Part shown: in pieces, positions 54,937 through 63,355 of the stretch
Layout: every line of letters starts with the position of its first letter
Position numbering within the stretch: position 1 is the stretch's first letter
Assembly (NCBI GenBank): GCA_963736285.1
Contig: CAVTOA010000003.1
Coordinates: 310,001-374,000, forward strand
DNA length: 64,000 bases
Direction of reading: 5' to 3'
From: CAVTOA01 sp963736285
GTDB taxonomy: Bacteria; Actinomycetota; Actinomycetes; Mycobacteriales; QHCE01
Notes under the pieces: model-generated
Told to the model about the DNA's origin: nothing
The model's database searches: none
What the model saw: only the letters and a program-made list of their open reading frames with translations
Made by a program: the position numbers and the translations under genes

Positions 54937-55406
54937 AAACCAAGACGGAGCGGCCCAAAAAAACGACAAGGCTTGATGACGAGCCCACCATCAGCGACGC
55001 CGCGGGGCGGCTCTACGTGGTACTCGCTCGGCTCTCTCGTGCCCTCCGGCGACGCGATCCACTCCCCATTGGACACAGCTCCGTCTCCGCATTAGCGGTG
55101 ATCAGCGAACATGGACCACTGCGGATTGGCGATCTCGCTATTCGTGAAGGCGTCAGCGCGCCGGCTATGACCCGCATGATCACTGTCCTCGACGAAGCCG
55201 GCTACACCCACCGCAAACCAGACCCAGAAGATCGGCGGGCCTGCCTCATTCACATCACCGACAAGGGGCGGCGATTTATTCATGGCGCGCGCTCGGCCCG
55301 CTCAGCCGCATTGCTCGATCGGATTGGCCGACTACCGGCAGCCCGACAGAAAGAGCTCATGTCCGCGCTCACAGCGTTAGAACTTCTCGCCAGCGACGAG
55401 GGCTAG
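54933..55406 (+). CDS. MarR-family transcriptional regulator
   Basis: A 157-aa winged-helix regulator, GTG 54933 overlapping the exporter stop. After a Lys-rich start, residues 25-50 form the dimer helix (AAGRLYVVLARLSRALRRRD). The DNA-binding part is LRIGDLAIREGVSAPAMTRM and the wing is KPDPEDRRACLIHITDKGRR (the conserved DxR). Probably represses the exporter operon through the inverted repeat at 53054 and releases on binding a drug-like ligand; this is inferred. Confidence 0.92.
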   Translation: MKTKTERPKKTTRLDDEPTISDAAGRLYVVLARLSRALRRRDPLPIGHSSVSALAVISEHGPLRIGDLAIREGVSAPAMTRMITVLDEAGYTHRKPDPEDRRACLIHITDKGRRFIHGARSARSAALLDRIGRLPAARQKELMSALTALELLASDEG

Positions 55407-55551
55407 CGCCTCGCAGTAATGGCCGAGCGGAGCGTTGCCATGCGAGCGGTCGTGGGATGCTTGAATCGGAGCCCTGCTCGTGTGCAACAGTCCGCGCTTA
55501 ACACAGTCGCCTCCAACGGGCGATACGATCCCAACCTCAAAGGCGACCGCA

Positions 55552-56205
55552 GTGAGTCATCTGCTCGAATCCATCTTGACTTTGCACGGCGTGGTCATCT
55601 ATCTGCTGGTGGCGGCCCTCGTTTTTGGTGAAGCAGCAATCTTTGTTGGCTTCGTGTTGCCCGGCGAGACCGCAGTGGTGCTCGGTGGGGTATTGGCGCA
55701 TCGAGGGCAAGTTTCGCTGCCGCTATTGCTTGTCATCGTGGTTGCCGCTGCCGTTGTCGGCGATTCGATCGGTTACGAGGTTGGGCGGCTATTTGGGCCA
55801 AGACTGTTACGCACCAAACTGTTTCGCCGACGCGAGTCCCAACTCAGCAAAGCGCAGAGGTTTCTCCGCCGTAATGGCGGCTTAGCCGTGATACTCGGAC
55901 GCTTCACCGCGTTCCTGCGTGCGGTCATGCCTGGCCTTGCCGGCATGTCTGGACTGCACTATCGCAAATTTCTGCTGTTCAACTTTATCGGCGGTCTGAT
56001 CTGGGGCACCCTGTTCACCTTGGTCGGCTACCTTGCTGGCGCTTCCTACGAGCGCGTAGAAAAACTAATCGGACGCGGCGCACTCGTGGTGTTCGGCATA
56101 ATCGTGCTCGCGCTAGTGGCACTCATGGTCGTCCGACGTCGCCGTGAACGGTTGCTCGCGAAGCCGGAAACCCCAGACTCGGAAAATGTCGGGAGCGCGC
56201 AGTAG
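55552..56205 (+). CDS. DedA-family membrane protein
   Basis: A 217-aa protein from GTG 55552. Family marks: FGEAAIFVGFVLPGETAVVLGG (read in two parts), GDSIGYEVGRLFGPRL, FTAFLRAVMPGLAGMSGLHY and the late NFIGGLIWGTLFTLVGYLAG. DedA proteins are now linked to lipid carrier flipping (undecaprenyl phosphate or phospholipids). A basic tail (MVVRRRRERLL) faces the cytosol. It follows marR by 145 bp. Confidence 0.92.
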   Translation: MSHLLESILTLHGVVIYLLVAALVFGEAAIFVGFVLPGETAVVLGGVLAHRGQVSLPLLLVIVVAAAVVGDSIGYEVGRLFGPRLLRTKLFRRRESQLSKAQRFLRRNGGLAVILGRFTAFLRAVMPGLAGMSGLHYRKFLLFNFIGGLIWGTLFTLVGYLAGASYERVEKLIGRGALVVFGIIVLALVALMVVRRRRERLLAKPETPDSENVGSAQ

Positions 56206-56332
56206 CCGCACCCTGTGCGGTCGCGATGTGCGATGGTCAACAGGGAATCCTCGACGTTCTGGTCGGAGGAGACCGACAGATCTCCCCCGACCAGCGAGCA
56301 ATCGACCAGTTGGCGCCGACGGCGCAATCCAG

Positions 56333-57100
56333 TTATTCCTGGGAAATCCGGAAGGACGCACCAGTGCTGTCGGTGACAGCGGCCATCCGGCCGTATGGCG
56401 TGTCCTGCGCTGGCTCCAACACCTTGCCGCCAAGCTCTTCGATCTGCTTGAGAGCCTGGTCCGCATTGGCTACGCCGAAGTAGACGACCCAGTGAGACGG
56501 CACGCCCTCGGGCAGAAAGCCTGACGCGTCCATGATGCCGGCCTTAGCGTCGTCGCCGCTGCCCAACGTGGTGTACCGGAACTCGTCGGTGTCGCTCATC
56601 ACTTCGGTTTTCCAGCCGAACACCTCTTGGTAGAAAGGCACGGCCGCGCGGTAGTCACGGGTGTGGAGCTCGTGCCACACGGGCGCCCCAGCCTCGCCGG
56701 CGAGCCGGTAGCCCTTGTGAGTGCCGCTTTGCCACACGCCCACGGTGGCACCAGACGAGTCGGCAATGACGGCCATGGAGCCCATGTCTCCGACCCGCAT
56801 GGGCGCCACGAGAACTTTGCCGCCATTGGCGCTCGCGCTCCTGGCTGTGGCATTCACGTCAGCCGATGCGAGGTAGGTTCCCCAGACATCGGGCATGCCG
56901 CTTCGGCCATCGTTTTTCATCGCGCCCGCGACGGGATTGCCGTTCTTAGAGAAATTGATGTAGTTGCCGTACTCTTCGCCGCTTTCTTCAGCGGTCCAAC
57001 CAAATAGCTGAGAATAAAACTCTTTCGACTTTTCCGGGCTGGAGCTCAGTAGATCAACCCAGCACGGTGCGCCTATCGGTGTGGAATCGCGTTTGGGCAT
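56333..57100 (-). CDS. Two-domain VOC (glyoxalase-like) protein
   Basis: A 255-aa protein from ATG 57100 (MPKRDSTPIGAPCWVDLLSS). Two VOC repeats: the first has SSPEKSKEFYSQLFGWTAEE, the second TRDYRAAVPFYQEVFGWKTE, with a C-terminal PYGRMAAVTDSTGASFRISQ ending in the family's last strand. Proteins of this layout are frequent in actinobacteria, often annotated as hydroxylase or glyoxalase-like; the substrate is unknown. Confidence 0.88.
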   Translation of the reverse strand: MPKRDSTPIGAPCWVDLLSSSPEKSKEFYSQLFGWTAEESGEEYGNYINFSKNGNPVAGAMKNDGRSGMPDVWGTYLASADVNATARSASANGGKVLVAPMRVGDMGSMAVIADSSGATVGVWQSGTHKGYRLAGEAGAPVWHELHTRDYRAAVPFYQEVFGWKTEVMSDTDEFRYTTLGSGDDAKAGIMDASGFLPEGVPSHWVVYFGVANADQALKQIEELGGKVLEPAQDTPYGRMAAVTDSTGASFRISQE

Positions 57101-57218
57101 GTCATGCTCCTTGTGAGGATAGCGAATTGGGCACGTTGCGACGTTATGCGCGGTTACTGGCTGTTTCAATAGCCGTGAGCTTTGACTATGGCCCGGTATT
57201 TTCAAAGCGAGCCGCCTG

Positions 57219-57680
57219 CTACTTGCCCAATTCCCGATGCATCAAAAAGTGGTCGCCAGTGCCCTCGACGTAAAACATGCGTCCGTTTCGCTGAAATCCC
57301 AGCCGTTCATAGAAACCCAAGGCGTTCACCCGAGCATTGCACCAGATGAGTGCTCCACTGGCCTGACGCACGTGGTCGATGCACGCCTGCACCAAAACCG
57401 CTCCTATGCCTCGTCCTCGCTGCGTTTTCGATACCGCCATGCCTCGTAAACGCCACGCCGCACCCGAGGCAAACCCCAGATCCGCCAAGCTTTCCGGGAT
57501 AACCGTGGCAACACCGACCAGGACGCCATTTATCCGAATACCCGCATGCAAAGTGGCGACATCCTCGTCACGAGGATTGGTCACCGCGGCTATTGGCTGG
57601 TTCGGGCGAAGTACCTGCTGGCGCAATGGTCGTGCTTCAGCCGCACTTACTGCCACCACGCGACTCAGCATTCCCGACAT
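57219..57680 (-). CDS. GNAT-family N-acetyltransferase
   Basis: About 153 aa from ATG 57680. The acetyl-CoA motif is GMAVSKTQRGRGIGAVLVQA and the last helix WCNARVNALGFYERLGFQRN. The N-terminus (RPLRQQVLRPNQP) resembles the YkwB/YitH-like branch. Substrate unknown. It stands alone between VOC genes. Confidence 0.85.
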   Translation of the reverse strand: MSGMLSRVVAVSAAEARPLRQQVLRPNQPIAAVTNPRDEDVATLHAGIRINGVLVGVATVIPESLADLGFASGAAWRLRGMAVSKTQRGRGIGAVLVQACIDHVRQASGALIWCNARVNALGFYERLGFQRNGRMFYVEGTGDHFLMHRELGK

Positions 57681-57854
57681 TAAGCAGGCCTTCCCTCGAA
57701 GCGGATACAAAGTCTAAGGATAGTGCCACTCGGTCCCACCACCTGCCGCACGTCTGCAACAGATAGTCCACGGCACAAGGTGGGTTTTGTCGCCGACGTG
57801 GTCTATACAGATAACACGTACAAAAAAGGGTGAACTGCCTCGACGAGGAGAACC

Positions 57855-58238
57855 ATGTTCAGAGACACCAAGGCATTCAGCGGATTTTCGGTGGACGACA
57901 CGGCAGCGGCTAAGGCGTTCTACGGCGATACGCTTGGGCTCAATGTGTCAGAGATTGACGAACAGTACGGCATGATCGCGCTGCATATTGCTGATGGCCA
58001 AGACATCTTGATCTACCCCAAGCCCAATCACAGGCCCGCTACTTACACCGTGCTCAATTTTCCGGTGGACGACATCGACAAGGCCGTCGACGAACTCGCC
58101 GAGCGTGGTGTCACTTTCGAGCGCTATGCCGAGTTTCAGCAAGACGAAAAAGGCATTCAGCGTGGCGAGGGCGGCCCGTTGATCGCATGGTTCAAAGACC
58201 CGGCTGGCAACATCTTGTCGGTACTCCAAGACCGGTAG
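57855..58238 (+). CDS. Single-domain VOC protein
   Basis: A 127-aa protein from ATG 57855 after GAGGAG. FSVDDTAAAKAFYGDTLGLN begins the domain, then YPKPNHRPATYTVLNFPVDD, and the closing GGPLIAWFKDPAGNILSVLQ. Typical of glyoxalase/bleomycin-resistance relatives; not specific enough to assign a substrate. Confidence 0.88.
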   Translation: MFRDTKAFSGFSVDDTAAAKAFYGDTLGLNVSEIDEQYGMIALHIADGQDILIYPKPNHRPATYTVLNFPVDDIDKAVDELAERGVTFERYAEFQQDEKGIQRGEGGPLIAWFKDPAGNILSVLQDR

Positions 58239-58350
58239 CTCGGCCAGGCGCTGGTACACGACCATCGCGCCCGCAGCCGGTCACACTTCCAGACGGCCAT
58301 GACCTACCGCGGAAGCATGCGTGTCACGTGGGGTGGTGAACCGAACAGGG

Positions 58351-59121
58351 TCACCGCGCGGTGTACCCACCGTCGATCACCAGTTCGCTTCCCGTAACGA
58401 ACTTCGCCTCGTCGGAGGCGAGGTAGACGATCCCGGCCGCTATGTCCTCAGGCTCGCCAATGCGCCCAAGAGGGTGCCGCTGATCTAGCTCACGCCGGAA
58501 GGCCTCGACGTCTTCGGACGAGTGACGAGCCAGGTTCTCGACCATCGGAGTCCAGATGAAACCGGGGTGGACCGAGTTGACTCGGATACCGTCGCCCGCG
58601 TAAAGCAAAGCATCGTTCTTTGACATCAGCCGAACTGCCCCCTTCGACGCATGATACGGCGGCAAATCCCCAGCGCCGACAATGCCGTAAATCGAGGACA
58701 GGTTGATGATTGCGCCACCTCCTGCCCGCCGTAGATGCGGCACGGCATATTTCGTGCATAGGAAGACAGCGCGCACGTTGATGTTCATAACGTCATCGAA
58801 CTCGTCGACCGACACTTCGTCGGTAGGCTTGTTCACACCGGAGATGCCAGCGTTATTAACCAACACATCGAGCTTGCCGAACGCGTTGGCTACCTCGCTG
58901 AAGACTTGTGCAACTGATGCCTCGTCGGTGACATCCAAACGCCAGAATCGGGCGTGACCGTCCGCCTTGTTGATCTGTTCCACGGTTGCCTGGGCTTCCT
59001 CTTCCCGGACGTCCGTCACGGCCACTGCGGCGCCCTCCCGGGCAAGCGCGTCGCAGGTCGCGGCGCCAATGCCAAGAGCTCCGCCAGTGACGAGCGCGAC
59101 CTTGTCCGCCAATCGAGACAT
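58351..59121 (-). CDS. Short-chain dehydrogenase/reductase
   Basis: A 256-aa classical SDR from ATG 59121. Cofactor motif VTGGALGIGAATCDALAREG; Asp in AVTDVREEE after strand 2 suggests NAD rather than NADP. NNAGISG, the catalytic Ser in INLSSIYG and YHASKGAV (Tyr and Lys) complete the site, and it ends VTGSELVIDGGYTAR. Closest in style to cyclopentanol or 3-alpha-hydroxysteroid dehydrogenases; the substrate is not predictable. Confidence 0.92.
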   Translation of the reverse strand: MSRLADKVALVTGGALGIGAATCDALAREGAAVAVTDVREEEAQATVEQINKADGHARFWRLDVTDEASVAQVFSEVANAFGKLDVLVNNAGISGVNKPTDEVSVDEFDDVMNINVRAVFLCTKYAVPHLRRAGGGAIINLSSIYGIVGAGDLPPYHASKGAVRLMSKNDALLYAGDGIRVNSVHPGFIWTPMVENLARHSSEDVEAFRRELDQRHPLGRIGEPEDIAAGIVYLASDEAKFVTGSELVIDGGYTAR

Positions 59122-59340
59122 ACTGCTCCTCCTGGGTTCACACTATGAATGGTGATCGGCTCGCGCGACATCGGTGCGGACTAACGATGACTCGAGCCGA
59201 CAGACCCGATCGGCTCGACGGGCGCCGGCTGGTCGAGTCCTACCCCACCCGCTCGCACGCGCAAACTTCTCACGGGCGGACACGCGACGTCACCGCAATC
59301 GCAAACCGCTATCCATACTGTCCGTGGTTAGATCCACACC

Positions 59341-59976
59341 GTGGGGAATATTCTTGCAATTCTGCCCATGGCGATCGTCATGATCGCAGGGCCGCAGATC
59401 ATCAGCGCCATATTGCTGGCCACGAGTACAAACCCCCGGCGGAACTCTCTTGGGTACATCGCCGGTGTTACCGTGGCGGTCACAATCGGAACAACAATTT
59501 CCTATGTTGTGGCTAACCTATTTCATAGCAGCACAAGCTCTACAAGCGCTCTAGCGCACAATAAAATAATTGATTACGCGGTAGCCGCACTACTGATTTA
59601 CCTAGGGGTACACGTATTCCTACATAGAAAACGTTCCGAACCGCCAAAGTGGATGGGCAAATTGCAGTCCACAAACCCACGGTTCTCATTCAAACTAGGC
59701 TTTCTTCTTTTTCTTCTCATGCCAACAGACATCATCACCATGATCGCCGTTGGCTCCACCTTGGCGCAGCGGGAAAAGGCATGGTGGTTCAGTTTGCCTT
59801 TTATCCTTCTCACTGTGCTCCTGATTTCGGCTCCACTTCTTATGCTTCTACTGCTTGGGAAGCGCGCCAAAGTAGTCTTGCCTAAAACTCGAGATTGGAT
59901 GAATGCACATTCATGGATCATTAGCGAAATTGTTATTCTTTTCTTTCTCGCAAGCACAATCAACGACATGATCTAG
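59341..59976 (+). CDS. GAP/Sap-family (SfLAP) membrane protein
   Basis: A 211-aa protein with six hydrophobic segments. Residues 8-28 are LPMAIVMIAGPQIISAILLA; a middle PRFSFKLGFLLFLLMPTDII is the family mark, then LPFILLTVLLISAPLLMLLL. Mycobacterial members (Gap, Sap) help move glycopeptidolipids or sulfolipid to the surface. Base composition is slightly lower in G+C than its neighbours. No lipid biosynthesis genes adjoin, so the cargo is unknown. GTG 59341 is the start. Confidence 0.82.
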   Translation: MGNILAILPMAIVMIAGPQIISAILLATSTNPRRNSLGYIAGVTVAVTIGTTISYVVANLFHSSTSSTSALAHNKIIDYAVAALLIYLGVHVFLHRKRSEPPKWMGKLQSTNPRFSFKLGFLLFLLMPTDIITMIAVGSTLAQREKAWWFSLPFILLTVLLISAPLLMLLLLGKRAKVVLPKTRDWMNAHSWIISEIVILFFLASTINDMI

Positions 59977-60000
59977 CGACGGTGCGTGGTTTTGTCTCCG

Positions 60001-60828
60001 TTACCAGCCGTTGCCGGTGATGCGCTCGTACACCTCGATGTAGCGGTCCCGGGTCGCGGCCACAATCTCTTCTGGCACCTCTGGCGCTGGCGGCTTTTTG
60101 TCCCAACCGGTACTCACCGACCAGTCCCGGACAAACTGCTTATCGAAAGCAAACTGCGGCCCACCTGGCCGCCACTGGTCGGCCGGCCAAAACCGAGACG
60201 AGTCCGACGTCAGCACCTCATCGGCCAACACCAACGAACCATCCGACGCCCAACCTAACTCGATCTTGGTGTCGGCGATGATGATGCCCCGCTCAGCGGC
60301 CAACGCCGCGCCCCGCTTGTAGATCTCTACAGTGATTCGTCGGAGTTCTTCCGCGGTTTCTTTACCCTCTTGGTTAATCACATCGTCGAAGGTGATGAAC
60401 TCGTCGTGCCCCACCGTCGCCTTGGTAGTGGGGGTAAAAATAGGTTCCGGCAGCTTCGATCCCTCAACCAGACCAGGCGGCAATGCCACATTGGACACTG
60501 CTCCCGAGGCCTCGTACTCCCGTAAGCCCAAACCGGCTAGATAGCCACGAGCGATGCACTCCACCCGCACCATGTCAAGCCGACGGCACCGAATAGCCCG
60601 GCCAGCAAACTCCTGCGGCACATCCGTCGCGGACATAACGTGGTTGGGCACAATGTCAGCTAGCTGCTCAAACCACCACAACGACAACTGAGTCAGAAGC
60701 TTGCCCTTGTCGGGAATTAGCGTCGGCAACACCACGTCATAAACCGACACACGATCTGAGGCAACCAGAATCAGATCATCGCCATCGGCATAGACATCGC
60801 GCACCTTGCCCGAATGAATCAGCTTCAC
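60001..60828 (-). CDS. purC: Phosphoribosylaminoimidazole-succinocarboxamide synthase
   Basis: Joins CAIR and aspartate in purine synthesis. A 275-aa intact protein from ATG 60828: LIHSGKVRDVYADGDDLILV, SDRVSVYDVVLPTLIPDKGK, VECIARGYLAG, the TPTTKATVGHDE segment and IIIADTKIELGWASDGSLVL with DEVLTSDSSRFW. Slightly shorter than the 290-300 aa of many actinobacterial forms. It lies directly beyond tRNA-Ala. Confidence 0.96.
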   Translation of the reverse strand: MKLIHSGKVRDVYADGDDLILVASDRVSVYDVVLPTLIPDKGKLLTQLSLWWFEQLADIVPNHVMSATDVPQEFAGRAIRCRRLDMVRVECIARGYLAGLGLREYEASGAVSNVALPPGLVEGSKLPEPIFTPTTKATVGHDEFITFDDVINQEGKETAEELRRITVEIYKRGAALAAERGIIIADTKIELGWASDGSLVLADEVLTSDSSRFWPADQWRPGGPQFAFDKQFVRDWSVSTGWDKKPPAPEVPEEIVAATRDRYIEVYERITGNGW

Positions 60829-60895
60829 CGTTGCTCCTCACGCCACCGTCGTTCAATCCGGCGCCATCGTGATGGATCAGAGACGCGGTGCTTAG

Positions 60896-60972
<77 letters not shown>

Positions 60973-61069
60973 GAAGAATACGGGAGATTAAGGCAGCTAA
61001 TTAGTACCTCAACCGGCAGAAAGCCTAGCAGCACCGTCGTCAACGCTGTGCCCTGCCCAGCGAAGCGAC

Positions 61070-61984
61070 CTAGAGATTGGCGACTTTGGGTAGATCGTCG
61101 AATTCCTGCTGGTCGAAGAGCTGTTGCTTCCGCTCGACAGCAGTGGCTCTCAGCGGCGTAGCCGACACCGGCATCGGCGGGGCAACCACAAGCCGGGGAC
61201 GCGCAAACTCAATCTTGCGCACAGCCCAGCCATTATCCGCGGTCCGGTATGCCTCGCGATCAGCTGCGGCCAATGCCCTCGCCACCACTCGGGGAGGAGA
61301 CGTGCGCGATCGTGGGACCGCGGCCAACCAAGCCACCACCACGGCCACTGTCTCGTTGTCGAGATGAGCCGTCCGGGCCATGCCCCGCACAAAGGTGATG
61401 GCCTTGCGACGCCGTGCTCTCGCTTCGTCTTGTTCGGCTTGCTTTTTTTGCATTCGCTTCTGCTGCTCGCGTTGGCTCGCCGCCCGCAGCTTGTGGACGT
61501 AGACGGCAAAGGCGATAAGCGATACAGCTGCGCCTGCCCATGCTCCTGGATGCACCAATAGGGCTGCCACGCTAGCTCCGAGCACCATGAACACAAGCAG
61601 GAGCAAAACCCGCCGGCGACGTCGGCGCAAGTGAGCGGCGCGAAAGCTTGGCGCTGCTCTGTGCGTTGCTGCCTTCGCGGACATTCTTGGCCCGACGGCG
61701 GGCTGTTTTTCTTCTGGGACCTCCGGGACCAGGCCGTCGTCTTCTTGCTCCACTTCGGAGTCTTGGGGCCCTGCGGCGAGCTCAGGCTGTGTGCTGTCGA
61801 TCTGCCCGCCGACCGCCTCGGCTGATTGCGCTGGGGCGCGGCGAGACAAGACTCGCGTCATCGCCGACGCACCGTCAGCATCGCTCTCGTCTCGCGTGGT
61901 GGAGTCGTAACGACGGACCAGCGCTGGTAGGAGCGCCAATACACCCGCACCTACCAATATGGCGAGAAGCACTGACGATGGCAT
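61070..61984 (-). CDS. GlpR-like membrane protein, partner of Glp
   Basis: A 304-aa protein from ATG 61984. One N-terminal helix (SSVLLAILVGAGVLALLPAL), an acidic cytosolic loop (DSEVEQEDDGLVPEVPEEKQ), a paired helix region near residues 130-175 (VLLLLVFMVLGASVAALLVH, GAAVSLIAFAVYVHKLR), then a coiled basic stretch (REQQKRMQKKQAEQDEARAR) and a conserved C-terminal motif ending QEFDDLPKVANL. This topology and its place beside the moeA-like gene match the corynebacterial/mycobacterial receptor GlpR (Rv0996-type), which ties Glp to the division and polar growth machinery. Assignment is by topology and neighbourhood. Confidence 0.75.
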   Translation of the reverse strand: MPSSVLLAILVGAGVLALLPALVRRYDSTTRDESDADGASAMTRVLSRRAPAQSAEAVGGQIDSTQPELAAGPQDSEVEQEDDGLVPEVPEEKQPAVGPRMSAKAATHRAAPSFRAAHLRRRRRRVLLLLVFMVLGASVAALLVHPGAWAGAAVSLIAFAVYVHKLRAASQREQQKRMQKKQAEQDEARARRRKAITFVRGMARTAHLDNETVAVVVAWLAAVPRSRTSPPRVVARALAAADREAYRTADNGWAVRKIEFARPRLVVAPPMPVSATPLRATAVERKQQLFDQQEFDDLPKVANL

Positions 61985-62141
61985 AGGCCTCCCTCCCCCA
62001 AGGTCGACTGTATTGGCCGACCTCCGCCAAACGGACGAGAGTAAGCCGGTACTGACATTAAAGGTGGCTTCCTTCTGACCACCGTAGGCAAACCGGTGTG
62101 TCGACAAAGCGAGGCTGGAATCCATAGTCCCATCGGGACTG

Positions 62142-63353
62142 TCAGCGTTCCAGCAAAAGAACATCTACTTGTGCACCCGAGGGCACAGTGGACGCCCGGT
62201 CGCCGATAACCATAAGCCCATCCGCTTTTGCCAAGCCGGTCAGCACATGCGTTCCACCTGGCAAAGGGCGCACCGCATATCCTCCGCCTCGTCGCTGACT
62301 CACCGCACAAGGCCGGAATTCTCGTTTGCCCGGCACCGAGCTGATCGCCTCGGCGAGGGAAGCCTTGATAGAGCGACGGAACACGTGTTCTGCCCCCGCC
62401 AACCGCTGGATAATTGGCCGCACCACAAGCTCAAACCCCACAAACGCTGACGCCGCCTCGCCCGGCAAACATACGATGGGCGTTCGCTCAGCGCCAATGC
62501 GGCCGAAACCAAAGACACCGTTGGGCGCCACCGGCAACGTCACAAAACGCACCTCAGAAAAGAGTTGGCCGATAACCCGCGTCAAGTTCACACCAGTGAC
62601 GACCAACAGGTCGGCACGCATCGCGTTATCTTCCAATACGGAGTTCAACCGATCCGGATCATCGCCGATGGTGCTCAACCGGAAAGCCTGCGCCCCGACG
62701 GCGCGTGCGCCGGCCGTCACGGTGTATGACGCGGCGTCGATGATGTGCCCAGCGCAGCCAGGATGGCCAATGTCGACCAGCTCGTCTCCAATCGACAACG
62801 CGACCACACGTGGGATCGGGTAGGCCGGTAGCTGCGCGAATCCGGCCGAGGCAACCAACCCGATTAACCCGGGGGTCATGAGCTCGCCCGCTGAGGCAAT
62901 AACGGTGCCTGCTGCGCACTCCGCACCAGACCACAAGACATTCTCATTCGCCCGTGCCGCGTGTTCGATACGGACTTTGACCATGCCGTCATCGGTGAGC
63001 TCACGCGGCACCACGGCGTCAGCACCTCCGGGCAAGGGTGCACCGGCACTAATAGCAAAGCAGCCGCCTGGCGGCACTCCGACCGCCTGCCAGGCCCCAA
63101 TACCGATATCGCCTACAACCGAGAGCGTGATCGGATGCTCCGAGCTCGCCATGCGCACGTCTTCTGCCCGAACCGCGTAACCCGTGACCTGCGCCAGATC
63201 GAAGGCCGGCAACGGTGCGGGCGCCCGCACCTCATCGGCCAACCTGCAACCCGCAGAGTCCAATAGCGACAGTTGCAACGGTCTCAACGGTTGCACCTCG
63301 TGCAGCACGCCAGTGAGATAGTCGGCCAAGCTGGCGTGCTCGGTGACGGTCAT
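62142..63353 (-). CDS. glp: MoeA-like protein of the Glp (gephyrin-like) type
   Basis: A 403-aa protein with the MoeA/gephyrin-E layout: linker and domain III early (LPAFDLAQVTGYAVRAEDV), PGGCFAISAGAPLPGGADAV, RVVALSIGDELVDIGHPG, then domain IV near the end (GKREFRPCAVSQRRGGGYAV). Two catalytic motifs are altered: the Asp of the usual xMDGYAVR is Thr, and the usual SGGVSxGxxD loop reads VVTGVNLTRVIGQL. A working molybdenum insertase is therefore unlikely. Beside galU and a GlpR-like gene, it fits the divisome adaptor Glp. rimJ, usually between the two in mycobacteria, is absent. It starts 2 bp after galU stops. Confidence 0.8.
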   Translation of the reverse strand: MTVTEHASLADYLTGVLHEVQPLRPLQLSLLDSAGCRLADEVRAPAPLPAFDLAQVTGYAVRAEDVRMASSEHPITLSVVGDIGIGAWQAVGVPPGGCFAISAGAPLPGGADAVVPRELTDDGMVKVRIEHAARANENVLWSGAECAAGTVIASAGELMTPGLIGLVASAGFAQLPAYPIPRVVALSIGDELVDIGHPGCAGHIIDAASYTVTAGARAVGAQAFRLSTIGDDPDRLNSVLEDNAMRADLLVVTGVNLTRVIGQLFSEVRFVTLPVAPNGVFGFGRIGAERTPIVCLPGEAASAFVGFELVVRPIIQRLAGAEHVFRRSIKASLAEAISSVPGKREFRPCAVSQRRGGGYAVRPLPGGTHVLTGLAKADGLMVIGDRASTVPSGAQVDVLLLER

Positions 63354-63355
63354 GG

